Source of the DNA: Deuterostichococcus epilithicus
Lineage: Eukaryota; Chlorophyta; Trebouxiophyceae; Prasiolales; Stichococcaceae
Assembly: GCA_033439295.1 (NCBI GenBank)
Contig: JAVTLE010000014.1
Span: forward strand, 2,790,001-2,854,000
DNA length: 64,000 bases
Reading direction: 5' to 3'
Under the pieces are notes generated by a model. That model had not been told where the DNA came from. It saw only the letters and a program-made list of their open reading frames with translations, and did no database searches. Position 1 is the stretch's first letter. Each line of letters opens with the position of its first letter. This document shows, piece by piece, positions 12,119 to 23,400 of the stretch. The translations under genes were made by a program, and so were the position numbers.

Positions 12119-15100
12119 TCATCCTACGACGCGAAAGGGTGCTCCTGTTGGGGATGCTTTGCAGCTGCTGCAGCATGTGCCACAGCCGGTTCACAGCAAT
12201 ATCTGGAGGGTTGCATGCAAGATGAACAATTGAAACATAATCCGCGAGCCGCAACATGAAAAGCTTCGACATGCACCTGTCAAGGGCAGTGGCGCTGCAG
12301 AACGCTGTGGCACCCGCCCATGTGCAGGCGCCGCGCACTGCTGGCGCCGTCACAAAGCCGATGAGCTGCTGCTGCGAAGGTGCCGCTGCTGGCGCAGCGT
12401 TCCCGTCGCCGCCAGAGTCGCTGCCGGCTGCGGGGGCGTTGTCCGGGGCAGCCCCAGCCTGCTGGCCGGTCGCATGCACGGCGGCGCCGGCCAACGCGAC
12501 GCCACGGCCCGTCATCCGCAGCCGCACCCGCACTAGGCAGCCCCCGCCGCCAGCCACGCTCGCTCCGCCGTCAACTGCGCTTGCCGGCGGCGCGCCTTCG
12601 GCAAAATTTGCAGGCTGCGCTGCCGCCACCGGCAGCGCATCTGCCGCCGACAGCCGCTCCGCTGCTGTCTGCTGAGGTTCCAGCCCCTCTGCCTCGTCCA
12701 TGGCGATGTCAGGTGCTGCCAGCGCGGCAGCCGGTGGAGCCGAAGATCGCTCTGCAGCCGCTGGGGGCGGCGTCTCTCTAGGCTTGCCCCCCTGCAGCAG
12801 GCGCGTGCGCGGCAGCGCCCGCCGCAGCGCGGCAGCCGAGCGTGCGACCCACCACCCCGCCGGCAGCAACGGAACTGGCTCCTGCGGCGCCGCCAGTGGA
12901 CTGACTGTCTTGGCGCCTGCTGCCGTGCCCTTGCCTTTGCCCTTGCCCCTGGCCTTTTCAGTTGTGGGAGCGCCCAGCACTGCACTGGCGGCTGCTGACG
13001 GCGGCGCTTCAGCAGCTGCGTACGATGCGCCGGCGTCGACCTCCATAGGGACAGCTGCGGCAGGCGCTGCATGTGGCGCCGCAGGAGCGGCCTCGTCCCC
13101 GGCCGGCAGCGGCTCCGCAGCTGCTGCTGCTGCTGCACTGACCGCCGCCGTGGTGCCGCTTCGAGGCTGCGCCGGGTGCGCACCGGGAGCCAGCAGGGAG
13201 GCCTGGGCGAGGCTGTGCCACTGCGGGGCGGGCTCTGGCTGCTTGGCCTTCGTGGCCTTTGCGCGCCGCGCTGCATCCGCTGCCGCCTCTGCCTCCGCCT
13301 CCGCTGCGCCGGCCCTCGTGTCCGGGAAATCCCACGGGAAGGCGGCGCACCCCTGGCGCCAGACACACATGGTTGTCGGTCCGCCGACAGCATATGTCGT
13401 ATACCCTGTACGTCAGATCCACACATGCGCATTGTCGTCGCGGATGTCGCATGGCAAAACGCCGTGGCCGCCGCTGAGCTCCAAGGCCGAGTGGCTACTG
13501 TGCGCAGCAAGTCCAGAGTTCTCAACGAAACTTCACAGCATTGCAGCTCGCACCTGGTCGGACGCCACCCAGCGCCACTCGCACTGGCCAGTGGCGGCGG
13601 CGCCGCATCGCAGCAGCGCCTGCCACAGTGGCGCAATCCAACGTGCCGGGAGCACGAGGGACCAGCCGGTGCTGGCGCCACCGAAGGCGCGGCGCTTGAT
13701 CAGCAGTGCTGAGCATGCGACAGCTGCGGAGGCGGCTCCAAGCCCCACCGAGGCGAGCGGTGCTGGCTCGGGGCCGAGACCTATCGCTGCCAGGCGCCGC
13801 CGCTGCCGGAACTGGCCCACCTGTGGTGGATGACGGTGCGTCATTCGCAAGGAGCCGCTTGCAGCGTGGTACATTCCTCAAAGCCGGTGTACAGTTGCTG
13901 CTGCAAGCGCACAAGCATGCTTGGACTGACTGCTTCAAGCGCATGGCAACTCGACCGCGTTCAGTGCCTGCACCTTCACCTGAGCTTCGCTGTAGGGAGC
14001 GTGCGCTGCCGCTGGTGCAGCCCACAGCTGACTAGCGGCTGTGCGAGCCTCCTCCTGCTGGCCTGCAGCCGGAACCACAGCCGCCGGCATGGCCGGCTCC
14101 GGTCCCGACATCTCGGCATCTGACGATGCCTCCAAGTCTGACAGGGCTGCAATGTCGTTGCCATCCGCCAGGCGGGGGTCCTTCACCACGCAGCCAAGCA
14201 CTGCGCCTGCAGCACAGAAGCAAGCGACCTTGAGATACTGAGTGTCTTGCTGTCTTCCGGGATCGCCAATCGAGTGCATCAAGCCTCGGATGTGGATCGT
14301 AGGCTGGACATTTGAACGCCGTCAGACGTGCTCCGCAGCATGAGACGAGGGGCCCCATCAAACCAACAGCCCACCGTCAGGGGCCGGCGGCGAGGTGAGT
14401 GCCGTGAAATCCGGCAGCACGCGCGCCAGCGCCGCTGTGGATGCCGGACCCCGCAGCTCCAGCCGCCGCAGGTGCGCGCCGAGGGGCGTGACGTGCACCC
14501 TGTAGCACCGCTGACTGCCCAGGGCCGGAGGCGGTGCCTGCGCCGCCGAGGACTGCTGTTGCTGCTGGGCCTGCGCTTCGGCCTGCACACCGGCTGGCTC
14601 TGGTGCAACGTCCCGCTGCAGGCCGCCGTGGCTGCCCGGCGCCGCCTGACCGCTGCCGTCCTGGTGTTGCTCGCTGCCTCGCGCTGGCTGGATGCACGCA
14701 GTCTGCAGCACCGACAGCGCCTCTGCGTACGCCGCCGGATGCAGCCACAGCCACAGGCGCAGCGGCATTTCGGCCGCGGCGTCTGCAGCGTTCGCTGTCA
14801 CAGCACCAGCCGCGCCGGCGCCGGCCGCAGCGTCCGCAGATGCTGTGCTGTCAGCCGCAGGGGCGGCCTCTGGCGGCAGCAGCAGCACACGGGCGGGGCA
14901 GATGGCGCCGGCTGGCCACTGCCTGGGGTGGTGCAGCATGAGACTGCGCTCCCGCCAGGGCCCGCTGCCGGGCGCCACGACTGACTCAGCTGCGCTTGGT
15001 TCCCTGACATGGCCAGCAACACCGCTGTCACTTCCCCAACCAACCAAGTGATATCAGGGTAACCTGCATCCTGCACGGTCGTGCACTGGCCCACCATGAA

Positions 15101-16065
15101 CGCAACAGACAATGCACATCACAAAGCAGCAGATGATTCCAGAGAACGATGCGCACTCACGTGATGGCGCCCAGCAGAGCCGCCAGGTCGTCGCGGCTGC
15201 CAGCCAGCTGCAGCGGGCGCCAGTAGGATGCATCATGCAGCAGGCAGCCGCTGTGCAGCAGCTGCAGCGCGTTGCGGCTGCCGTGTCCTTTGCCCACCTG
15301 CCCCTCTGGCAGCACGTGGCCCCACCTGCAACCATGCCACACAGGTCTTGCTCAGCATCCGCGCCCTGCAGGTCAGTCGACTGTAGCACAAAGGCCTGTA
15401 TGCTGTGGAACCGGACGACTGCGCTGTGAGGGACAGAGATGCAGTGTGGGGGAGGCATGCCATCCTGCGGCCGCCGCACCCACCTCTCCTGCATGCGCAT
15501 GCGCTTGGCATGCCAGACGTGCGTCTCCAGCCTGCGCGGCGGCGCCTCCTGGCCGCCGCCATCAGCGTCGGCGGCGCAGCTCTGCTCGGCGGTCGCACGC
15601 AGTCGGCCCGGGCGCCGGCGCATGGCCCGCGACATCGGCCGCTCGTATGGGGCGGCGGCGCTGCGCCCACTGTCAGGTGCAGTGCCTGCAGCCGCCGCCG
15701 CGGTGCGGGCCTTCCTTTGCAGCTTATTAAAGCGGTTGCGCGCGTTGGCGGCCCGCTTCTGCAGCTTGACATTGGGGCGTCGCGGGTGGCTGTAAGGCTT
15801 GTGGCTGGTGGTGCGGCGGCGCGCCTGTCTGCCCCGCTGTACCACGCCACCGCCATCGCTCTGTCCTTCCGCCAGCGACTTCTGCAGCGCCTGGACCTGC
15901 ATGAGTGCGCAATGCATGATCAGTGCATCGCTCTGCCGCTCTGCAGCGAGGTGAGCTCAGATTGGTAGGAAACTGCCCGGTCGTCGTCACCTCTGCAGCG
16001 CGCGCATCGAAGAAGGCTACTGTGTCCAGCACGCGGGGCAAATCCTCGCTGTGTGCTGTGATCAT
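12119..16065 (-). CDS. POP1: POP1, protein subunit of RNase P / RNase MRP
   Basis: Largest protein of RNase P/MRP, needed for 5' tRNA maturation and rRNA processing in the nucleus. Eight exons in transcript order: 15991-16065, 15484-15896, 15161-15325, 14375-15024, 13980-14206, 13554-13820, 12277-13352, 12119-12167; 973 residues, all phases agree. The N-terminus is LPRVLDTVAFFDARAAEVQAL (human LPRGIDVVKFAQARAAEINAM), followed by an RNA-binding Arg/Lys stretch (RRRTTSHKPYSHPRR) and ETHVWHAKRMRM. Next come LLHDASYWRPLQL, the POPLD-type block VLGCVVKDPRLAD and WSLVLPARWIAPLWQALL, then FPWDFPDTRAG. Near the C-terminus are GRGVALAGAAVH and LIGFVTAP. Residues about 620-900 are Ala/Pro/Glu-rich with no motif. 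The last exon (ending FRVVG) is the least certain; reading through instead would end at 11961. Confidence 0.9.
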
Positions 16066-16469
16066 GGCTCCTCACAGTTTGTCGTCCGACAACAGCATGT
16101 GCAGTTTGCTCCTTCGCCCCAAACCGCGTCCATGCGCGGTTCGCTTCCTAGGTGATCAATGGAGTCATGTGAAAAGATGTGAATAGGCGCGGAAACATGC
16201 ATGCAGCATGCTAACGAGGCAACGAGCTGATGCTTGGCGCCAAGATTCATCTCAGAATCTTCAAGATCCCACTGCCGATCGAGACGACCCACCTCGTCGT
16301 CGGTTTGACCGTTCATTCCGATTCCATTTCTAGCTCGCGCATCGAAACAGATTACAGGCCGAACAACAGAGCGCCATCGCATCGGATCGCGCCGCCCGTC
16401 TATAAATCTCACGACTTGGGCATCCACACAGCAGCTGGACAGCCTGCAGCAATTGGAGTGACGCGCGAC
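16066..16469. promoter_or_regulatory. Bidirectional promoter, POP1 / Rho-N protein
   Basis: This 404-bp stretch lies between two divergent start codons. It is of lower GC and shows no convincing coding frame, although an open minus frame crosses it. No named element was recognised. Confidence 0.55.
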
Positions 16470-17434
16470 ATGCTGCAAGCTCCCGTGCAGATCCAGCATC
16501 GTATACCCCTGCTCTTGCTGCTCGCACGTCAGCGGTACCTCGAAAGGCCCACCCAGACCGTGAACGCGCCTCGGCGCGCACAGCATGCAGGACGCGGGGC
16601 GTCTGGAAAGGCGCAGCGCAGCTTTGTGTGCGCCGCTTCGAAAGATAAGGATTTGGGTCTTGTGAAGACCGAAGGTACGGGGGACATCGGGACTCACAAA
16701 CACCTGGGCCTCACACACCATGCATGTGGGCTCAGCGCAAGGTGCATGTTGCAAGGAGACATGCTCGATCATGAACTACCGTTGACATGCACATGCAGAG
16801 CTGAGGGACGGCAGCATCCTCTTCACATTCGGAGAGGCAGCAGATGACAGCATCGCCGCACCAGCTGCCGCATCAGCCGACGGCGGCAGCAAGCGGGCAG
16901 CCGCCGCCGAAAAGGCGGCCTCCCCGGAGGACAGCGCGACATCGACTCAGCCTGCAGTTACGCCTCAATCAGATGCTGCCGCAGAAGGCCCGCAGCCGGC
17001 GCATGACTCGGGGTCTGTGACCGATGAGTCTGGCTCCTCCACACCAGACTTTCCAGCAGAGGCGGAGGCGGCATCCGAGGGGGCAGGCAGTCCGTCGCAG
17101 AGCCTGGACAAAGGACAGCTCCAGGATCTCAAGGTGCGACCTGGAGTCTCCCAGCTTGTCTGCCAAAGTGCCCGGTTGCCAAATGCACAGGTCAAACCAA
17201 GTCGTGGACAAGCAAGTCCTGCACATGCGCCAATTGGTAGGCAGGAAATTAGTTTGTGTGTTCCTCGATACACAACAGACATGACAACGCAATCGTGTGG
17301 GCAAACTTCCTGTGCAGGTGACGGAGCTTCAGAAATTGTGCCGGGCGAATGACCTGCAGGGGTACAGCAGGTTGCGGAAGTCGGAGCTGGTGGATTTCAT
17401 AGTTGAAGCCCTGCCCGGCGATTACCAGATCTGA
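16470..17434 (+). CDS. Rho-N (SAP-like) domain protein with plastid transit peptide
   Basis: Three exons, 16470-16674, 16799-17133 and 17318-17434, in phase, 218 residues. The leader MLQAPVQIQHRIPLLLLLAR... is basic, hydroxyl-rich and free of acidic residues up to the expected cleavage zone near FVCAASKDKD, which suggests import into the plastid. It is followed by ELRDGSILFTFGE and a long Ala/Glu/Ser/Pro-rich acidic linker. The last about 45 residues form a Rho_N helix-extended-helix: LKVTELQKLCRANDLQGY, then SRLRKSELVDFIVEAL. That fold binds RNA or single-stranded DNA in bacterial Rho and in plant plastid Rho-N proteins. A role in plastid RNA binding is inferred from domain and leader only. 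The linker is poorly conserved in such proteins, so exon 2 rests on open frame and splice phase. Confidence 0.8.
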
Positions 17435-17577
17435 CGTTTTGCTGCCAGACTCAATGACGGCGTCAAATGGAAGTAGTTGAAGGGCATGCACACAGCCTGC
17501 CTTTGTCTAGGTATATAGCGTCAATAAAACCCTCATATCCCTGTTCCAGCGGATTGTGCCGCTCGACGATTGTCCCC
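17435..17577. terminator. Short convergent 3' spacer with AATAAA
   Basis: Only 143 bp separate the stop of the Rho-N gene (+) from the stop of the Lys-rich gene (-). AATAAA at 17523-17528 is correctly oriented and about 90 bp past the Rho-N stop, so it may be its poly(A) signal. The two transcripts probably overlap at their 3' ends. Confidence 0.4.
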
Positions 17578-18568
17578 TCAGGACTTGTCCTTGTACTTCT
17601 TCTTGGCCTTTGCCTGCAAACACATCAGTGGTATGTCGGTTTTTAGATATGTCTGTTGGACAGTAAAATGCGGCCAGTGCAGATGGGCACCAATATGGGG
17701 CATCCTGGCGCACTCAATGCCAGCTCACCTTGTCCTTCTTCTCCTTCCGGTCCTTGTCCTTTCGCTCCTTGTGCTTCTTCACTTCCTTACCTCCCCCTTG
17801 CAGCACTGGCGTCGCCGGCGCTGACTGCTGCTGCTGCTGCTGCTGCTGCAACAGTTTTGACCTCAGCGGCCGATTGGCCCGTGCTTCAAATGCTGCCAGC
17901 ACCGCCTCTGACCGGATGACGGTTGCCCGCCGCGTGCACGGCAGCAGCTGGTGCTTGCCTTGCGGATAGAAGGCATATACGGGCTCCCCTCTCTGATCTG
18001 CAATGTCGACCGCATAGGATGTGCCTGCGCATTCAGACATTCAAATGGTGACGCATGTGCGCTCTCGTGACGAATACGTCATTGTAAAAAACCGGGTTGC
18101 ATGAGTTCCCCCATCCGCATGACGTGCAATCTTTAGGCCCCACCTTCATCGTCCTTGCAGCTGCCGCTCACGCCTGCGCCCGCTGTTGAGCGCAGCCGCA
18201 GCTCTGTGGCGGTGCTGCCGTCCCACTGCATGCCAGGTCAGTGCCATCGTGGTCTTTTACTGAGGAATCCAGAGGCACGAAGCTTCGCATGAACACTCAA
18301 TCAGTTACACCGTCGCCCTCACATAGTGCGGGAGTTGCAGCAGCCATGTGTTGGAGTCGCCCGACGGCTGTGCCGCTTCTGCAGACTCGACGAGCTCATA
18401 GTCCGGGCCCGGATGGAAGTGACTAAAAAAGCACATAAACAAGGTCAATCATGGGTTTTGCGACACGCTGGCAGTGAAGTTCACTTGTTGAGGAGGCCTG
18501 CCAGATGCGCGTCGCTGCCCCAAAAAACCCACGAGCAATTGGCACCTTTCCACTGCTGGGACCGTCAT
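17578..18568 (-). CDS. Lys-rich tail protein, possibly RNA polymerase I subunit RPA34.5
   Basis: Five exons in transcript order: 18546-18568, 18323-18422, 18144-18225, 17729-18024, 17578-17613; 178 residues, phases agree. The order of parts is an N-terminal FHPGPDYELVE, then WLLQLPHY, a beta-rich middle (TELRLRS, SYAVDIADQ, PVYAFYPQGKHQLLP), a short Gln run from eight CTG repeats (17825-17848), and a C-terminal tail of alternating Lys/Glu/Asp ending KKKYKDKS. This is the architecture of RPA34.5/CD3EAP: yeast Rpa34 has IPDGF, then WLIKFP, a TFIIF-like dimerisation barrel, and a Lys/Glu tail. Sequence similarity is weak and the family evolves fast, so the name is a suggestion. Alternatives are any nucleolar protein with a Lys-rich tail. 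The 23-bp first exon is the weakest part of the model. Confidence 0.45.
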
Positions 18569-19061
18569 GCTGTCGTGTGCGTAAGCTGATTTCGCAGTCG
18601 AGAGGCGCGATGTGAGTCGTCGGAACCAGGCGCAAGCCAGTCACTTCCGAAAGAATTGCTCCGGATCGGCAAACCGATGAGGCGGTGGTAACGTAGCTGT
18701 CGCCTCAGCGACGTGGAAGAGGTCTGTTGGGCACTTGCTGAGCTAGAGTGTCGCTACGCAAGTTGCCGAATGTGCAGGGGCAGCTGATGGTCAGAGCGGA
18801 GCCACTTGATTAGTGTCCAGCTGGCATCCACAGATGCGCTCCAATTGTAGCTTCGATCAAGGAGCACTTTTCGAGTCGAACTGTTCTGCTTCCTATGTGA
18901 CACCCCATTGTTCGGCTGATGAGTCGCAAACGAGGTGCGCAATGCAAAGCCGGCACAGTCCACGCCACCGATTGAACCAGCTTTACGATCCCATCAGCGG
19001 CGAGCTGAGCAGCGGGAATGCGCCCACGAGCTTCAATCCAAATCATTGACCAGGACATTCT
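18569..19061. other. Spacer, no gene seen
   Basis: This 493-bp stretch lies upstream of the Lys-rich gene and downstream of the small membrane protein gene, both on the minus strand. It presumably holds a promoter and a 3' UTR. Only short open frames of low coding quality occur on either strand. Confidence 0.5.
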
Positions 19062-19904
19062 TCAGTGGATTCCGATAGTGTGCGGCCGCACGAATGGGAT
19101 CCAGGTCCTCTGCTTTGGATCGAACACAAATCGCTCCGAGTCTGAACCTCCAGGCGCCAGCATGAACTCGCTGGTGTAGCAGCTGCGCATGGAGCGGACC
19201 TTGTCAAAGGTTCGGTGTCCCGACTGGTGACTCTGCAGCGCTGAGCAGCCTGAGACATGCAGCGATGCACACACTGCAAGTTTCCAAGAGACTAAACCTC
19301 TTCTGAGCTGCGTGATGCCTGCCGCATCCCCTTACTGCAGGAGGGGCAGGGCCCGCACCTGAGGGAGGTGATGAACAGCAGCGTTGCCCAGATCAAGAAG
19401 GGGCTGGAGCATCCGAACAATATGTCATGCGGGCTTGCACCCCTGGCGTAGGTGATGACCACCATGATTCCCGAGCTGCATTGGCAGGGGAGACCATGAG
19501 CGACTCTGCATGCAGATGACAGCTGACAGGCGCCCGGCATACAACGCCAGCCTACCTCAGAACGTAGATGCTGCTCCAGATCGAGAGAAAATTTCGCCGC
19601 TCCCTGCAAACCATCGTGCAGAGCGGTCACATATGTGCGCCACCATCAGCAACATAATGTTGGGCCCGCCAGACAGACTCCAGTCAAAACCCGCCTCAGG
19701 GACACCAGCGCTACCAGGCTTGCCAGTATCGCCACCTGCATCAACGGCCAGATCCTTTAGTTCACAATTTGGGTCCTGCCGTGTGGTGTGCGCTGCATCA
19801 ATCGTGCAGGATGCACAGGGGAGGAGGGGTCGCTGACATTGTGAGACTTACGATGAGCTGCAGTACGATGACAAAGCGGCAGGAGCAGTTGCATCCGTGT
19901 CCAT
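19062..19904 (-). CDS. Small membrane protein, family not recognised
   Basis: I do not recognise this gene. Best model: exons 19852-19904, 19679-19754, 19336-19603 and 19062-19240, in phase, 191 residues, starting MDTDATAPAALSS. Two hydrophobic stretches stand out: IWPLMQVAILASLVALVSL from exons 1-2 (about residues 19-37) and PHDILFGCSSPFLIWATLLF in exon 3. Between them lies an amphipathic FSLDLEQHLRSE. The tail is polar and well formed (SCYTSEFMLAPGGSDSERF, then VFDPKQRTWIPFVRPH) and lies on one side of the membrane. Exon 3 may itself be split, since a good GTAGGC donor follows LRSE. No signal or transit peptide is obvious. Support is open frame, splice phase and composition only. A competing + strand frame at 19635-19839 is noted among the rejected items. 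Confidence 0.35.
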
Positions 19905-20460
19905 TTTGACACAAGAAGCAAACACACGCAAACGGGCATGGTTCGCCGCAAGCATCACTCCTGCTGCAGCTGCCTCCTGCCATCTAGCTAGGCTGCAGTT
20001 GCGGTGTGATTAAGGCGCATTGCTAAAGGAGCCGGCCTCGCTGCACGCGTGCTGCCAGCTCAGACAAGAGGCACGTTGCGCCGCGAAGAGTCTTTCAGGA
20101 GCCTGCGTTCGTGTCCTCACGAGCGCGTGTCGGTTTGCTTCTCGCCAGCGGCAAAGCAGAAACCAAAGTATCGATTCAAGAAGGAGACCGCTGAATCAGG
20201 CACGGCTTCATGCTCCTGATGCACTGCGGTAGTTACAGCTGGTACTTGCACACAATATTGTGATCGCTCGTGGTGCATGCAGGCGTCACAGAGCAGACGA
20301 GTCTACGTGCAGACGACAGCTCTGTGCCTTGCTCGCGGGCCTGAGAGCTTGCTGGTCCAGAAGCGGCGGAGGAGGGAGATCAGGTGTCGTGAGAGATCCT
20401 GAACTCCAGTACAGATTTGGCGAGATACTTTCGAGACTCCAGGCAAAAAATGCATCTCCT
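19905..20460. other. Spacer between small membrane protein and ABCC gene
   Basis: This 556-bp stretch holds the promoter of the small membrane protein and the 3' UTR of the ABCC transporter. A minus-strand frame with an acceptor near 20440 could supply an alternative ABCC last exon ending at 20303 if the GTATGT donor at 20489 is used. I prefer the unspliced stop at 20461. Confidence 0.45.
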
Positions 20461-23400
20461 TCACTCCATGCTGCCAGCTCGATACATACCAGAGAAAACG
20501 GACTCCTGTCTCGACAACAGCTCGCTCCTGCCGCCGATCTCCACAAGCCGCCCATTGTCCAGCACCGCGATCCGGTCGCAGTGCATGGTGGTCTGCAGCT
20601 TGTGGGTGATGAGGAGCACTGTCGTGCCCGCCAGCTGCTCGTGCAGCAGCTCCCGCAGGACGTCGGTGGCGTCGCCAGTGACATGCGCCGTCACCTCGTC
20701 CAAACAGAGCACCAAGGGCCGCCGAAGCAGCACCCGCGCCAGGCTCAGCAGCTGACATTGCCCTGAGTCAGCACATCATCACCATCATCCGCAGCCGCAC
20801 CAGTAATCGAAAAGCATGCTGGCTCACCAATATGGCGCTGTCAAGCTGACTAGATGTTGAGAGACCCAGTCACCCCAGTGCTGTCACCTTGCGAAAATCG
20901 GCTGCCGAGCTGTACAGCCAGCAGGTCGGTACTGTGCAGTGACGGTTGCTGCTGCTCAGCACTGGCATCAGCGCCTCTCTGCAGCAAAGGCTCGTGCAGT
21001 GGCGACTCAGAAGGGCGCACTGCACAAAAAATTCAGGGTCACTGGAGGATGTTATGAACGCTACAAGGCAACCTAGGACATACCAGCGCACATGGTTTCA
21101 AGACACGACATGCTGACAGGTGTATACCTGTGATGCTGTGGTGTTCAGTCTGCTCGTTGTGCTCGGTGATCCAATCCAGCCTTTCGACCACCGGCCACAG
21201 CTGGACAGCTGCACGGTGTCACAACATTGGACGGCACGGACCGAGGTGAACACATGATTAAAGTTCGGCATTGAAACTTTGCAGGCTTGGCAAGAGCATA
21301 CCCGTGAGGGCAGCGATGATGGACTCATCGCCATGCTGACCAAGCGGGTCAACATTCGCTCGTAGAGAGCCTGCACGGATTGCAGCGGTGTCTCACCATC
21401 CACACATCATGTGCCAAGACGCCCGCCTTGCAGGCTTGACCAGTGCACACATTCAGGCAGCCCGGTTCCGGAGCTTTACCGAACCTGCAAAGACGAGCGG
21501 CGTCTGCGGCACGATGCACACCGCGGTCCGCACGGCCGGCACCGGCGCGCTGCGGATGTCGCGGCCGTCGATCCTGATGGCGCCTGAGCTCACTTCCCGC
21601 AGACGCAGCAACGCCGCCAGCACCGAGGACTTGCCGGACCCTGCACGGCCGCCAGACGCAGGAGGATCATTCAATCGCTGTGCTGGCGGGTGCTCAGAGA
21701 GGCACACGCTTGCCGCATCAACCGCCCCTCACAACCGTGATGTCAGCCGTCACGGGCATCACGGATGAAAGCGCATTGTGACCGGCAGCGCTCTCCGATT
21801 GCAATCACTGCAGTGCAGGCCGCACCCGTGCGGCCGCACAGGCCCAGCACCTCGCCAGGCTGCACGTCAAAGCTGACATGCCGCAGCGCCCACACCGGGT
21901 CCGAGGTGTAGCGCAGCGAGACGTCCTCAAAGGAGAGGGCACCCCTGCGCAGGCACGGCGTGGAGCTGCTTCACATTCCTGGGCCGGTGTGCGGTGGCAC
22001 GAACCAATGCTGCAGAGGCGTGACCAAGCGGCACTGCCAAAAGGAGGGGGGGGNGNNNGCGTACCTGCTGGGCCAAACCTCGCCCATCGGCAGCGGCCGG
22101 CTGACTGCCGAGCCACTTGCATCCTGCTATCAGAGCATGCTCGTCGACACCCGTTCCACAGCTATTACTAAGCGACATCAGCTAGGAAGCGTAGATGGCC
22201 GCACAACCTATTGAAAGGCTGCGGATGAGCTGGTCACAACGAACATGCCCACCGCCCCACCTCGGGTGGCAGGTCTGCATATTCCATGATGCGCTCGACT
22301 GCCACAAACTCCTGCAGAAAGGTGGGTGTGGAGCGGCGTCATTTGTTGGCCATCCCCCTGAGCAAGCAGCATTTGTCTCGATGCCTGACCCCAGGGGACT
22401 CTTGACATCGGCCTGCTTGAAAATGAAAGCACCTGTTCTGTCTCTGTGGACGACGTGAGGATCCCATTGAGCAGTGAGGTTATTGGCAGAGCATAGGTCA
22501 GGCTGAGACCAATCAAGCCTGCAATTGCACCACACGAGTGACGATTAGAGGTTGAGGATTCTGGAGCGAAATTCCACAATCCTGCGCCTTGAGCGACGTC
22601 TGTCAACACCTCAGGGAAAACCGGATTCAGCAGAGATGGGCGACTCACTGATGTCCATGGCGGTCTGGTGCCTGCCTGGCAGCAGCCCATCGGCTTCAGC
22701 GACGGCAAGAAGTGCGACAAGCACCACCACCGCCGCAGCGACAGACTGCAGCCGCACCGACAGCCACTGCGCCGCCGCGACGCCTGCGGCACAATTGTGC
22801 TGCCACATGTGATGCGCAGGTTTCCTTTTGCAAAATGCCTACCAGGGTGATTTCAGGCGGCTGGGATAATCCTGTCCGTCTCAACATGCAGCGGGCGTCA
22901 GCTGCAGCTTTGAGCGCAGAATCCTGACATTGCTCAACATCAAGCACATGACCTGAACTTCAGCGAATTGCTGAAGAAGCGTGCCCACAGTGAAGCAGGC
23001 TCGCTGATCAACTCATTGCCTTGCAGGATTCCAGGCATTATACCTGTGATTGACGCACGCTGGAGCATGGCAACATGCAGCTCCTGGGTGTGGCAAAAGG
23101 CGCTCTGCAGGCCAAAAGCCCTGATGGTGGTGGCGCCTTCAAGCGCCTCTGCAGGTCGCAAAATGGCTCTCGTCCAAAAACTTGAAGTGATGTGTTCCAA
23201 CCAGGTGCGCAGAAATTGAGTTCGCGACATGCGCACACTGGATCAGCTCGGCACCCGAGAATTGTGCGTAGACTGGCGACCGCGCGATGCTCTGCAGCCG
23301 GCGCAGCTCCCGAGCCATTGCCGAATACATGGAAGAAATGTATCTGCAGCGTGTCAGCACAGTTATGATGCAGATACAACGCATGCGCATTAGCAGCTGG

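Noticed and set aside
12256-13833. Long + strand Ala/Pro frames opposite POP1
   Set aside because: The minus-strand frame carries POP1 motifs and correct splice phases; the + strand frames are mirror composition only.
16062-16772. 236-codon minus-strand frame over the POP1/Rho-N intergenic region
   Set aside because: It overlaps the first exon of the Rho-N gene on the other strand and has no motif. It is probably a by-product of GC-rich sequence lacking stops.
19635-19839. + strand frame resembling a transit peptide (MCATISNIMLGPPDRL...)
   Set aside because: It ends at a stop after 67 codons without a downstream exon that I could join, whereas the minus strand gives a four-exon chain in phase with membrane spans.
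20303-20470. Alternative last exon of the ABCC gene
   Set aside because: It would add a tail unlike known ABCC C-termini after VFSG. The direct stop at 20461 needs no extra intron.
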